Source of the DNA: Umbilicaria muhlenbergii
Lineage: Eukaryota > Ascomycota > Lecanoromycetes > Umbilicariales > Umbilicariaceae
Reading direction: 5' to 3'
NCBI GenBank assembly: GCA_000611775.1
Contig: KK106981.1
Location: 1,607,507 to 1,671,506 of the forward strand
DNA: 64,000 bases
Within the stretch, counting starts at the first letter, position 1, and each line of letters opens with the position of its first letter. Positions 34,641 through 44,663 of the stretch are shown in pieces. Both the position numbers and the translations under genes were made by a program. The notes beneath the pieces were generated by a model. The model was not told the origin of the DNA. It made no database searches and saw only the letters and a list, made by a program, of their open reading frames with translations.

Positions 34641-34703
34641 TACTTTATAATGAGAATTATAAAAAGTACTCCATATTCCGATCTATTGTGTTTTGTTTGT
34701 TCG

Positions 34704-36172
34704 CTACGCCTTGTCGGTTTCTCGCAGCCATGTGTCTACATATCGCAACCCATCCCTTCCTCTTCCTTCTCCTTCGCCTTCTCCAGACCCACCCCCACTC
34801 CCACTCCCCTCACTAGCCCCCTTACCCTCCACACTTCCAAACCCCTCCACAGCATCCAACCTCTCCCTCACCTCCTCACTCACAGCCGCATTCCCCGGCC
34901 TCACCACCAGCGCCGCATGCACGCCCGCCCGCCTCGCCGCCTCGACTTCTATACTCACAAAGAGTGCGTTAGCAAGCACGCACGCACGCACGACAGACCG
35001 CTTGTGGAAAAGACAGGATGACAGAATAACAGCACGACACGCCCCACAGGCTAACCCCACAATCCCAAACCAAACGCACCGGGTACACCATCGCTGAAGA
35101 ACAGCACCGCCGCCGTCGGCACCCCCATCGCCCGCGCAACCGCCTCGTAGCTCGTCGCCTCCGTTTTCGGGCCCCCGTTCACCGTATCCCACCACCCGGC
35201 CACATACCCCGTCAAGTCCCCGGCATCCGTATGCCCCATGAGTAATTTCTGCGCCGCCACGCTTCCGGACGAGTAGATGGCGATGTCGACTCTCTTTTCG
35301 TGCCGCCAGTGCCGCAACGCGGGCGCGACGTCTTCGAAGAGCGGGGTCAGGATTTCGCCGGTCGAGTAGCCGTGGGCGAAGAGCTGGCCTTGCAGGGCTT
35401 TGAAGGAGGGGAGTTTGCTGTCGGCGGCGGTGAGGGCGGCGAAGTGGGATGCGAAGAGCGTGGGGTCGGTGGAGGAGGGGGCGGGGAAGGCGGAGCGGTG
35501 GGGGAGGAAGGTTGGGGAGGACCAGTGGGTGGAGAGGTGGTGGGGGAGGGTGTGGAGGGCGTAGGGGAACTGTGAGACGGGGGGGGGAAGGTCAGAATGA
35601 GGTTTTCGTTTTGGGAATGGGGATGAGGAGGTGCCCCGGGGGGGGGTGCTTGAGAGCGTGGGATGGTGCTTGGCAGACGATGGATATCAAATTGTCTTAG
35701 GGAATGGAACGTGCGGTGAGGTGTTTTGATAGAGTACAGTATGGGCTTGACAGACAGAGTTCTCTTTACGGAGCTGAACAGCAGTACGAAATGATTAAGC
35801 TCGTTGCCTTGCCACAGCATTCTTCGCGAGTATCTGTGACGACAATGTTCATCGTGATTGAATCTATCAAGACGCAAATGAATTCTTTGCACAACAAAGT
35901 AGGTTTGAGGCGAACCTCTTCAGACACCACGTGACACAATTGAAAGCCAAAGTTTCGAATGCGCAAAACACAACAAGGTCTAAGGCAATGTTCAGTGAAG
36001 CAGAGAAGCGTACCAAAGTCTCCTTGACGAAAGAGATAGGGCAAATCGTCCCCTCTAGCAAACTCGTTATCCGCGGTCAGATCATCCTTCTTCCAAGCGT
36101 GCCCCCGCTTCCGAGTGGGTGGTCAGAAAGCTCACCAATATCCAGCAAGACGACGCGCTTGCTGGCAGCCAT
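34704..36172 (-). CDS. UTR4: enolase-phosphatase E1 (UTR4)
   Basis: Four exons (36172-36136, 36054-36014, 35569-35080, 34948-34704) give 270 residues. The HAD-type active site is visible: VVLLDIEGTICPISFVKETL at the N-terminus (split over exons 1 and 2), IAIYSSGSVAAQKLL and the lysine in VNGGPKTEATSYE, then FFSDGVPEVEAARRAGV across the last splice. In methionine salvage it enolises and dephosphorylates 2,3-diketo-5-methylthiopentyl-1-phosphate. Intron 2 is long (444 bases) and contains poly-G/C runs. The C-terminal tail has an unusual Gly/Ser/Glu stretch (GSGSGGGSGEGEGEGRG) before the conserved LRYVDTWL end; it coincides with the C-rich arm of skew island D. Short exons 1 and 2 are supported by the family motif. 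Confidence 0.93.
34780..35680. other. C-to-G skew island D (switch near 35270)
   Basis: The + strand is C-rich at 34780-34960 and 35040-35230, then G-rich from about 35310 to 35680 with runs such as GGGGGGGGG near 35580. The host gene UTR4 is on the minus strand. This island starts only about 150 bases after the G-rich arm of island C, so composition swings twice within 2 kb. Confidence 0.82.
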
Positions 36173-39100
36173 TTCAATTCAACGAAGAGAGCGGTGTGAA
36201 CGATGAAAACTCTTCCGCATGCAGTGGCGGTCGAGACCGATTTTCCACTCAAAGGCGGACGATCTGGTTGATGATAGTGTCGCCTTAGGGTTCGGGGTTT
36301 TCTGTCGTCGCGGCTGGTTTTGGCAGGTCGAAATCTCGGTGCTTTCCTGCCTCGCCGCTCCCGCTTCATGGAGTCATTGGTTGGAAATGCCCCCTTGCCT
36401 TGCTCGGGACTAAACTGAGAAGACTACTCCTAGCGTGCATGAGTCAAAACGCAATACCGTTTCCCCGGATTCTGATTCGAGCAGTCGAGCGTCTGCCCGC
36501 AAATCGCCCGATGCCATATTGGAAAAGTATTTCAGCGGTGAAGGATTCTGCATTTCGTGCATCTTGGACTGGCATCCAGGCACGAGGTCTATTGATCTGC
36601 ATTATGCAGGTGCAGCAGTAGTGGCGAGCTTCATTGGTGCCAATCCGCCTGGAGTCTTCATGTGGCGGGCTTATGCGAGACTTCTGCGACGCCTGTGCAT
36701 CACCGCGGTAGTTCTTCTCGGAGCGGAGAAGCGTGCGGGAGAATGGCCCTTCAGCACGGATTCGCTGGGGGCAGCATGAATCTGCAGCAAAAGTTTACGT
36801 TGCTGTGGCTTTGAGGTCAATAATCAACGGCTGGGCTGATCCCAATGGCTGGGCGAGCTTGGAGTGAGAAGACGCCTTCAACCAAGCAGGAGGACTAAGA
36901 GTATCCTGTGATTGTCGAAGCACGGAAAGCCATCCACGTTCTCCAGACTTCAAGCAAGAAGCGCCGTGGTGGGTCTTCTAGGATCAGTTTCAAGATTGCG
37001 CTGTCTAGGATATCAACGCTGATGGACGGCGGCACCGTTTCTCAAATTGACGACCGTTGTTGTTATTCTTACTTCTTATTACTTGTCATGTCGTGCGATG
37101 GGCAAAGCTCCAAACAGAGTGGACTAAATATTTTCCGACATGGCAGCGCATGAAACAGTCGATGCGCTGAAGCACTCCGTATTCCGAGTCCGCGTACTCG
37201 TCCGGCGCCTAGCCAGACCCGGCCAAACGATTCTTGACCATTGGTGGGCGGGAGAGGCAGAGTGCTTGTGTCGCGAGGTCAATGGACAATAACGGCATGC
37301 CGATCAAATTGCAGGCCCGAAGCCATCAAATCACTTTGATCGGTCTTCGAAGCACGACACGCACCTCTCGGGCTGAGGGACGACGAGGACGGGGAGCCCA
37401 TGTCCAGATTTCGGCATCAAAGGGGTGTGGCGAGCATCGCTTTGATTCGATGGCGATGATGGTGTGGCCAGAAGCCGAGGGCCCTCCAAGGCGAGACAAA
37501 GGGAGCATGGCGCTGGAGTCTGACGTCGAGTTGCCGATAAGATGAATGGACTAGAGATAATCATGGATTGGCCGCACATGAACAGACTAGTTGTACGAAT
37601 AATGGCAGGGCGTTACAGTGTAGATACTCTACGGGTCGGAGTACCACGACTCGACCTGTGGTAATTTAATCTCTATCCGTGGCGGCCCCCGGTTATTGCG
37701 ACAACACCGGTGGACAAGCTCCAAGCTCGAGCCAGTTTGCGGTCCTGGGTAGGTAGATTCGAGAGAGAGTAAATATTATTGGAGTCGCACGAAGCACAAC
37801 GTCGCAACATGATCCATAACGATGCTGCAGACACGCGAACCACAGCGGGGTATTGCCGAGATCTACGCAGTCAGTCGGATAGCGACAATGAAACATGGGA
37901 ACATGGAGGATGGTGGAAGATGATGGAAGATGGCGGAACGGTGTTGTGATTTCTTTGGCGATGGCATGCGATGGAAACGATAGTTGTGCTCACGCTGCTT
38001 TGTCCCGGCGAGCGATGAGAGCAGGCTCGAGTTGTCCAATCTGGATGGTGCCGGGCGCAGGACCGCCAAGGCTGCCACCTCTCCCTCCTTCCCATCTGAT
38101 GGTCAGGGCGCGGACCCTTTTCTTTCGTTGGTTGGCAGGCCAGTGAGCAAGGCCGGTTTGTCATTCGCCGCTGCAGGGCAGTCACCAGATCCCAGGATGG
38201 CTGCATCCAGAACCCAGTCGAACGACGACGACCCAAGTGCAACGGACGAAGCCGGCCAGCAGCCCGCAAGCAGGCAGTAAGTTACACCCTAACGTCTTTA
38301 CGCTTTGGACGAATCGAGGCACATGCAGGCCTTGGCGGGACACTTGCCATTGGCCGTGGCCGGTCGGGGTCAGGTGGACGGCGAATGGCGAATGGCTTGT
38401 GCTGCAGGGAGAGACGACAGACGACAGCGGACAGCGGACAGAAGACAGAAGGCAGAAGACAGAAGACGATGGAAAGTAGCTTAGGTAAGGCAGGCCCGGA
38501 AATGAGGGCGAGGAGCGTGGGAGGGAAATGGAGTTGCCCCGGCACACCGTCACCCCGTCACACGCATGCCCCATTCCCGACCTAGTGTCGTTAGAGCCTA
38601 GCGCCGCGTTGAGCCTGTCAAGCCTGTTGACGAGTTGTGTCGGATCGGGTGTTGTGTCCATGCCTGTGCCTGTGCCTACCTTACCTTACGCACTCTGACG
38701 CCTGTGCCAGCCAACTCGCCTGGCCGAGCTGTCGCCCTCTCGTTCATACTGCCTCTCCGACCTCCCCATCCCACTTCCACTTCCACTTCCCCTTCACCTT
38801 CACCTTCACCCGCTATGATTCTCCTTCAACCTACATAACCAGCAATGACCCGAGAGTCCTAAAAGCGAATCCCTCTACTCCAAAGTCGTCGTTGCTGCCT
38901 CTACTTCTGCGTCGCTTCTTCTCTCGCCGTCATCCTATCTCGCTGCGCAATTCCTCGTCATCACCGACGCAACACACCCCGAGGAAGCCACTTGATCAAG
39001 GCTTCCTTCACCATCTCGCTCCACCGTCGACATCCATCGAGTACCTCAATAGCCCGTGCCGGACATCTCCTCGCCGTACCCATCCTGTCCTTTGTTTGTT

Positions 39101-40005
39101 TGCTGCCTAATTCCTTCATCTCGACGCCCATGTCCCTGTGACTCGAGTATCCAGCAGCATCCCATAGCTTTCACCAATTGGCAACAAATCTCACGCAGCT
39201 TCGGAGATTTCGTTCCTCCTTCAGGCCTATTCAAATTACTACGTTACCGGCCGACGCTGATATCCTCGGATCTACCTCCGGGGGTCGCCACGTTGTCCCA
39301 AGAACTTCGTCACATAGCCGTGCCATCTCCGTCTCTCACAAACGCCACTCCGATTTTGTTCACGATTCTACGCAGCGACTCTCTCTCCTAGTTCATCGAA
39401 AATATCTGTTGTCGAGTCTCAATCGACGTCCTCTCCTTCGGTCTTCCAGTGGTCTTTCAGCGTTCCTTCCCTTCGTCGCCTTCCTTGGTCCATTTCAACA
39501 ATAAAACGCCTATAATTCCTTCCATCATGTCGACCTGACGCCTTCCTCGCCACTCTTTGCCAGCGGTTCCATAAACGCATGAACTGCTCCTCGACTGCTC
39601 GATTTTCTTTGCCTTACAACTCTATTATTATCTGCATATGAGCCTCTGAACGAACAGGAGTTTTCCCGGTGTCTATGAACGGAGGGTGGAGTGGTGTATC
39701 TTGCGGCTGTATCTTTATACTGATACCTTTCTGTTTTGTTCCAAAACCCTACGGCTCTTCCGCGTTGTCTTTCGGTCTCAACATTTCCTAACATCATCCG
39801 TCTAATCTCCGAGCTCGCCCGGTATCTGCCCTCGAACCACCAGCACACGCCTCTCCTGCAGTATAACCGGCCGAGCCTCTCCTATAGATAGTCCTGTTGT
39901 TCTTCGCTTTCACCAAAAGTTGTGCCGATTGTTTTCAATAGATCTTCTCCAAAAGCTCTCCTCACCTCCTTCTCCACAACGAGCCACCCGCACTCAACGT
40001 CAACA
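36173..40005. other. long intergenic region before the KSP1-like kinase
   Basis: 3.8 kb without a supported gene. From about 38.6 kb it is pyrimidine-rich (38760-38815 is a simple repeat of CTTCCA/CTTCAC units), as in long fungal 5' leaders. Around 38405-38470 is an imperfect purine-rich repeat of GACAGAAGACAGAAGGCAGA type. An open frame at 36435-36779 has no recognisable motif. A long leader or a noncoding RNA is possible but not shown. Confidence 0.5.
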
Positions 40006-41895
40006 ATGGAGTGCATGAAGGAGAAGTTTGTCCAAGGTCTGCTTCTGGATGGCCGTTTCGAGACGATCTCTCCGCTTAATCATGGATCCTTTGGTATGGT
40101 CTTCATGGCGAAAGACATTAAGACTGGGGATTTCGTTGCTATCAAGTGCATAACGAAATCGTCGGTACCCACCGCTTGTCCTTCAGCCGCGGTTGCCGAA
40201 GACCACTCCATGGAGCTCGCATGTCACCACCGCCTTGGCTCTCACCCGAACATTGTCAACCTTCTCTGTTCATTTCAAACCGATTCGCACATGTACTTGG
40301 TCCTGGAATTCTGTTCAATGGGTGATCTGTATGAGGCTATTCGCCTTGATCGTGGGCCGTTGGAAACCGAGCATGTCCGTGCCTTCATGCTGCAACTGGT
40401 CAGTGCTGTCGACTTCATGCACTCCAAAGGGTATTACCATCGGGACATCAAGCCGGAGAATATCTTCCTCACACAAGACGGTTCTGTGAAGCTTGGAGAC
40501 TTTGGTCTGGCCACGACAGACTTCTGGTCTCACGAAGCTTCCGTTGGGAGTGACAGGTACATGGCGCCTGAACAGTACGATCCCGCCGAGAATGGATACT
40601 CACCGGCCCAGGCTGACATCTGGGCCGTCGGCATCTGTCTACTCAACGTTCTCTTCTCACGCAACCCTTTTGTGACACCAACCGAGTCCGATGTCCTCTT
40701 CTCCGATTATGTTCGTGACAAGCAGTCTCTTTTCGATATCTTCCCGAACATGTCGCAGGATACTTTTGAGGTCCTGAATCATGCAATGGCTATCGACCCC
40801 AAGAAACGATCCCTCACCGCCGTCCGTGACGCTCTACAGAAAACTGTCAGCTTCACCACTGATGACGAGATCCTGGATGATTTCTGTACCGACGACCGCG
40901 TGGTTGTTCCCGCGAGTGCCAATCGGGAACCTCTCCGGACCCCCTCCCTTCAAAGCCCTCAATCGGATCAAGGTGGCGCTTTCCCCTGGGCCAAGGCTCT
41001 ACACATGAGCCCGCCGCAAACTGTTCGCCAGCTGTCGGCTATTCCAGATACCGAAAGCTATACGGAAGACCTGTTTCCTGCCTCCGAGAGGGACAGCGGT
41101 TCCTGGTATTCTGTGGCCGCGGGCAGATCATCAATGGCCTCTGTTCTTGATTCTGCCTTGGGCGCCTCTGTCAAGTCTATGGTCTTCCAGAAGCCTAAAC
41201 CTCGCAATCCGCCGCGACCGGATCCTGTTCCGGTGAGTGGGTCTTTGCCTATGCGCACCGCCAAACCTCTACCTGCTTTGTCAGCGATCTTTGGAAGGAA
41301 AAAAGAGACCGTGTCCAAGAGCTGGAGTGACCTGTGGGACGAAGACGAGGAGGACCTGAACGAACACGAGTCTGCGCTCAAGCAAAGGCGTGTGTACAAT
41401 AGCCGAACTTGGAGTCAAGAAAGCTTGGACGAAAATCCCACAGTTCGTCGCAACGGACTTACGGATCTGAAGGGTACTACTGTGGTGAATACGAGGACGC
41501 AGAGCCCTGAGCATATTCAGGTGGGGACTCTGATTGATGGTGTTAACGAGAATGATGGGTTCTTCTTTCAGGATGCTGGGTCTCCTACTACTCCGCGCTA
41601 CTCGCCACCATCCAAGCGCACCGTCATGGACAAATGGGCCGCACTGGGGAATCGCAGACGTGCGTATCAGGCGAATGACGTGACGGAATCAGACAAGCAG
41701 CCTACACATGGGAATTGGCGACGTGGATTGGGATTGAGCATGTCCGGGAATATTGGACGGCGTCGGGATCGGAAGGACAGCGTGGGGAGCAAGGTTCGCG
41801 ACTGGCGGCGCAACCAGGAGTTCGAGCACAAAGTTCAAGGCCATGATGAAGGCGATCTTGAGTGGGTTGGAGGTTGGAAAGACCTTCACTTGTAG
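40006..41895 (+). CDS. KSP1: serine/threonine protein kinase, KSP1-like
   Basis: A single exon encodes 629 residues from ATG 40006 (MECMKEKFVQGLLLDGRFE). The kinase domain fills about residues 13-290: NHGSFGMVF P-loop, VAIKC lysine, HRDIKPENIF, LGDFGLA, RYMAPEQYD and DIWAVGICLLNVL. The long C-terminus is low complexity with Ser/Pro clusters and ends DLEWVGGWKDLHL, a conserved tail of the filamentous-fungal Ksp1/Ran1-like kinases. In yeast Ksp1 acts with TORC1 and PKA in filamentation and autophagy control; the same role here is inferred. An upstream in-frame GTG exists, but family starts favour this ATG. Confidence 0.88.
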   Translation: MECMKEKFVQGLLLDGRFETISPLNHGSFGMVFMAKDIKTGDFVAIKCITKSSVPTACPSAAVAEDHSMELACHHRLGSHPNIVNLLCSFQTDSHMYLVLEFCSMGDLYEAIRLDRGPLETEHVRAFMLQLVSAVDFMHSKGYYHRDIKPENIFLTQDGSVKLGDFGLATTDFWSHEASVGSDRYMAPEQYDPAENGYSPAQADIWAVGICLLNVLFSRNPFVTPTESDVLFSDYVRDKQSLFDIFPNMSQDTFEVLNHAMAIDPKKRSLTAVRDALQKTVSFTTDDEILDDFCTDDRVVVPASANREPLRTPSLQSPQSDQGGAFPWAKALHMSPPQTVRQLSAIPDTESYTEDLFPASERDSGSWYSVAAGRSSMASVLDSALGASVKSMVFQKPKPRNPPRPDPVPVSGSLPMRTAKPLPALSAIFGRKKETVSKSWSDLWDEDEEDLNEHESALKQRRVYNSRTWSQESLDENPTVRRNGLTDLKGTTVVNTRTQSPEHIQVGTLIDGVNENDGFFFQDAGSPTTPRYSPPSKRTVMDKWAALGNRRRAYQANDVTESDKQPTHGNWRRGLGLSMSGNIGRRRDRKDSVGSKVRDWRRNQEFEHKVQGHDEGDLEWVGGWKDLHL

Positions 41896-42623
41896 ACCGG
41901 CTTCTCTGCACGGGGTAGAGTCTTTCTGGATGGAAGAAGCTATGTTCGAGCAAGAGCTGGTCTCTCATGCTGTGGATTAGATTCTCATTAGATCAAATGC
42001 ACGCATTCACCCACTTATAATATGTTCATCTTGAATAAGACTTGGATGACTAGGTGCCATGTTTGGTTGCAGAACTCGCTTTACGACTAATTCAGGATCA
42101 CCACTACACATCGCGGGTGGGCGCTTGATGCTCCGGCCGCTTACGGGGAGGAGGGTTCAATATTGTTGAACTGGAAACTCCGTGGTATTTTTGGAGACAG
42201 CGATTAGCTGCGTTCATTAAGCCTGAAACATAGTATCCTAAAACACATTAGCTATATATAGCGTAAACCACTCCAAGTGCATTTTTGGCTTTGATGGTGG
42301 TTGCACTTTGCAGGTATCAAAGCTTTCCCTACGGAAGATTGTCAAAGTCATCTGCAACTGACATGATAGTCCCTTTATATCAGACACTGTGATGTGAAGG
42401 AGCGATACGTTGGATTGACTACCCTACATCTACAGGACTATGATGATGGCTGGGTCAGCGTAGGAGCCCCCAGAGCACGATTAGTGGTAAAGCACTCGCG
42501 TATGAAATAAATTGATGCCTGCAGAGGCAGTTCGAAATCTCATCCACCCCCCACATCAACCCCACCACTCTACAAATATAAGCCAGTACCCTTCTCAAAC
42601 ATTCCGAAACCACCACAACTAAC
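41896..42623. other. intergenic
   Basis: 3' flank of the KSP1-like kinase and promoter of adenosine kinase. A TATATATAG stretch lies near 42254. No tRNA or small gene recognised. Confidence 0.6.
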
Positions 42624-44364
42624 ATGGCGTCCACCGGAGAATACGCATTGCTCTGCTTGGAGAACCCTCTGCTCGGTACGTGCTGTGCCCAATGATCCCC
42701 AACTCAAGCGCAACGGCTGACCGAACCCTACCAGATATCCAGGGACAAGGGTGAGCACTGCGCAAAGCGTACTCTCTCGCGAAGCACATACCAGCGAGCT
42801 GACCGCCTCACATCAGAGATGCCGCCATGCTCGAGCAATACGGCCTCAAGCCCAACGACGCCATCCTCGCCGAAGAGAAACACATGGGCCTCTACGAAGA
42901 CCTGCTCCAAAACCGCAACGCCAAACTCATCGCCGGCGGCGCTGCCCAAAACACCGCCCGCGGCGCCCAGGTCCATCCCCCCCCGTCCCCAACCCTCCAC
43001 CAGCCAACCCCTCCCGCACGCAGTACATGCTCCCCCCCAACAGCACCCTCTACATCGGCGCCGTCGGCCAAGACAAATACGCCGAGACGCTCCGCTCCGC
43101 CTCCTCTACGAAGACCTGCTCCAAAACCGCAACGCCAAACTCATCGCCGGCGGCGCTGCCCAAAACACCGCCCGCGGCGCCCAGGTCCATCCCCCCCAAA
43201 CCCCACCGCACCAAACTGACACCCCTCCCGCACGCAGTACATGCTCCCCCCCAACAGCACCCTCTACATCGGCGCCGTCGGCCAAGACAAATACGCCGAG
43301 ACGCTCCGCTCCGCCTGCGCCGCCGCCGGCGTCCGCACCGAATACCACACCTCGTCCACCCAGCCCACCGGCCGCTGCGGCGTCATCATCACCGGCCACA
43401 ACCGCAGCATGTGCACGCACCTCGCCGCCGCCAACGACTACCGCCTCTCGCACCTGCGCTCCCCGCCCGTCTGGGCCCTCGTCGAAAAAGCCGCCGTCTA
43501 CTTCGTCGGCGGCTACCACCTGACCGTGTGCCCGGACGCCGTCATGGCGCTCGCGCACGCGGCCGCCGCAGAGAACAAAATCTTCGTGTTGAGCCTGTCG
43601 GCGCCGTTTATCGCCCAGTTCTTCACGGAGCAGCTCGATGCCACGGCGCCGTTTTGGGACTACGTCGTCGGGAACGAGACGGAGGCTAGGACGTATGCGG
43701 AGGCGCATGGTTGGGGGACGCAGGATGTGAGGGAGATAGCGCAACGGTTGGCGGAGTTGCCGAAGGAGAATAAGCGGCGCAAGAGGGTTGTGGTCGTGAC
43801 GCAGGGGACGGAGCCGACGGTGGTGGCGGTGCAGGGGGAGGAGGGGGTGAGGACTTTTGCGGTGCATGAGGTGGAGAAGGAGAAGATTGTGGATACGAAT
43901 GGGGCCGGGTGAGTTTTTTTATCGTTGATCTCTTTCTGGGGAGGGTGGGCTCTATGGAGAGGCGATGCTGACGATGGGGTGTTCAAGTGATGCCTTTGCT
44001 GGCGGGTTTGTGGCGGGAGTGGTGGAGGGGAAGAGCTTGGAGGAGAGTGTGGATATGGGACAGTGGCTTGCGAGTCTGAGTGTCACGGAGTTGGGACCAT
44101 CGTATGTCAAACTGCTTCTCCTCCTTCTCTCAAATTCCACGGAAATGCATTACAAGAACAACAACGAGACCTTCTTTCCTCGGCTTCACATGTTTGCAAT
44201 TTGTTCTCTCCTCCCTCACCCCCTCCAATCCTGCATATCCCTCACAATCTTTGGGAATTCGATCTCAAACGCAGCTTGTACAGATGCAAGAACTGACGAC
44301 TCTTTCTCCTCTCCCCAACAGATACCCACACCCGAAGCAGACCTACAAGCCGAGGAGCTCGTAG
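42624..44364 (+). CDS. ADO1: adenosine kinase with internal tandem duplication
   Basis: The likely message uses exons 42624-42675, 42735-42750 (a 16-base microexon), 42817-42970, 43238-43908, 43988-44101 and 44322-44364, giving 349 residues, the normal size. PfkB-type signatures are LIAGGAAQNTARGAQYMLP, GAVGQDKYAETL and the anion hole/catalytic DTNGAGDAFAGGF; it ends YPHPKQTYKPRSS. It phosphorylates adenosine to AMP, pulling the SAM cycle forward. Between the third and fourth exons the DNA is tandemly duplicated (see repeat entry); splicing from the first donor (42971) to the second acceptor (43237) removes the extra copy and keeps the frame. Including the extra 161-base exon would shift it. 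Confidence 0.92.
42830..43960. other. C-to-G skew island E (switch near 43600)
   Basis: The + strand is very C-rich from 42830 to about 43560 (codons almost all C-ending, CCCCCC runs) and G-rich from about 43640 to 43960 (GAGGGGGTGAGGAC-type). The gene is on the + strand. The tandem duplication lies in the C-rich arm. Confidence 0.83.
42892..43313 (+). repeat. tandem duplication inside adenosine kinase
   Basis: About 215 bases starting CTCTACGAAGACCTGC occur twice in a row (about 42892-43102 and 43103-43313). Each copy contains the end of exon 3, a 53-base intron and the beginning of exon 4. The exon parts are identical in the stretches I compared; differences are confined to about 25-40 bases in the middle of the intron. 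Only the second intron copy has a clear branch site (AACTGAC). Confidence 0.88.
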
Positions 44365-44663
44365 AGGAAAAGGGGGTGCTTCGCTTAGCATAGCAAAGGC
44401 GTTTTGGAGGTTTCAACAACAGGGGAAAAGCGCCGGTTTGCATACGATCCTCCACGATCAGGAAGCACCATGGCTAGATAGAAGGTTGCAGCCATAGACA
44501 GAACATTATGCATTCTGCTCGACTGTGCACTAGCCGCTGTAGGTGATTCCGTGACCTTGTTTAGATGAGCCGAGTGGGCGAGTGGCAAAGCGCTTTGCGA
44601 GTGCGAAAACTTGTTGTGGAATCCCACAGAATGAGTATCGAGATCCAAGGAACAAACGACCCT
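44365..44663. other. intergenic between convergent genes
   Basis: 3' flanks of adenosine kinase and the EST1-like gene. Nothing else seen. Confidence 0.6.

Noticed and set aside
35347-35892. Pro/Ser-rich minus-strand frame over UTR4
   Set aside because: Same compositional artefact; the UTR4 exon in another frame carries the conserved motifs.
38405-38815. Simple repeats GACAGAAG and CTTCCA/CTTCAC
   Set aside because: Ordinary microsatellite-like tracts; not part of a C-to-G island because no G-rich arm follows.
42751-43867. Overlapping Pro/Arg-rich frames over adenosine kinase
   Set aside because: Product of C-rich composition and the tandem duplication, with no motif.
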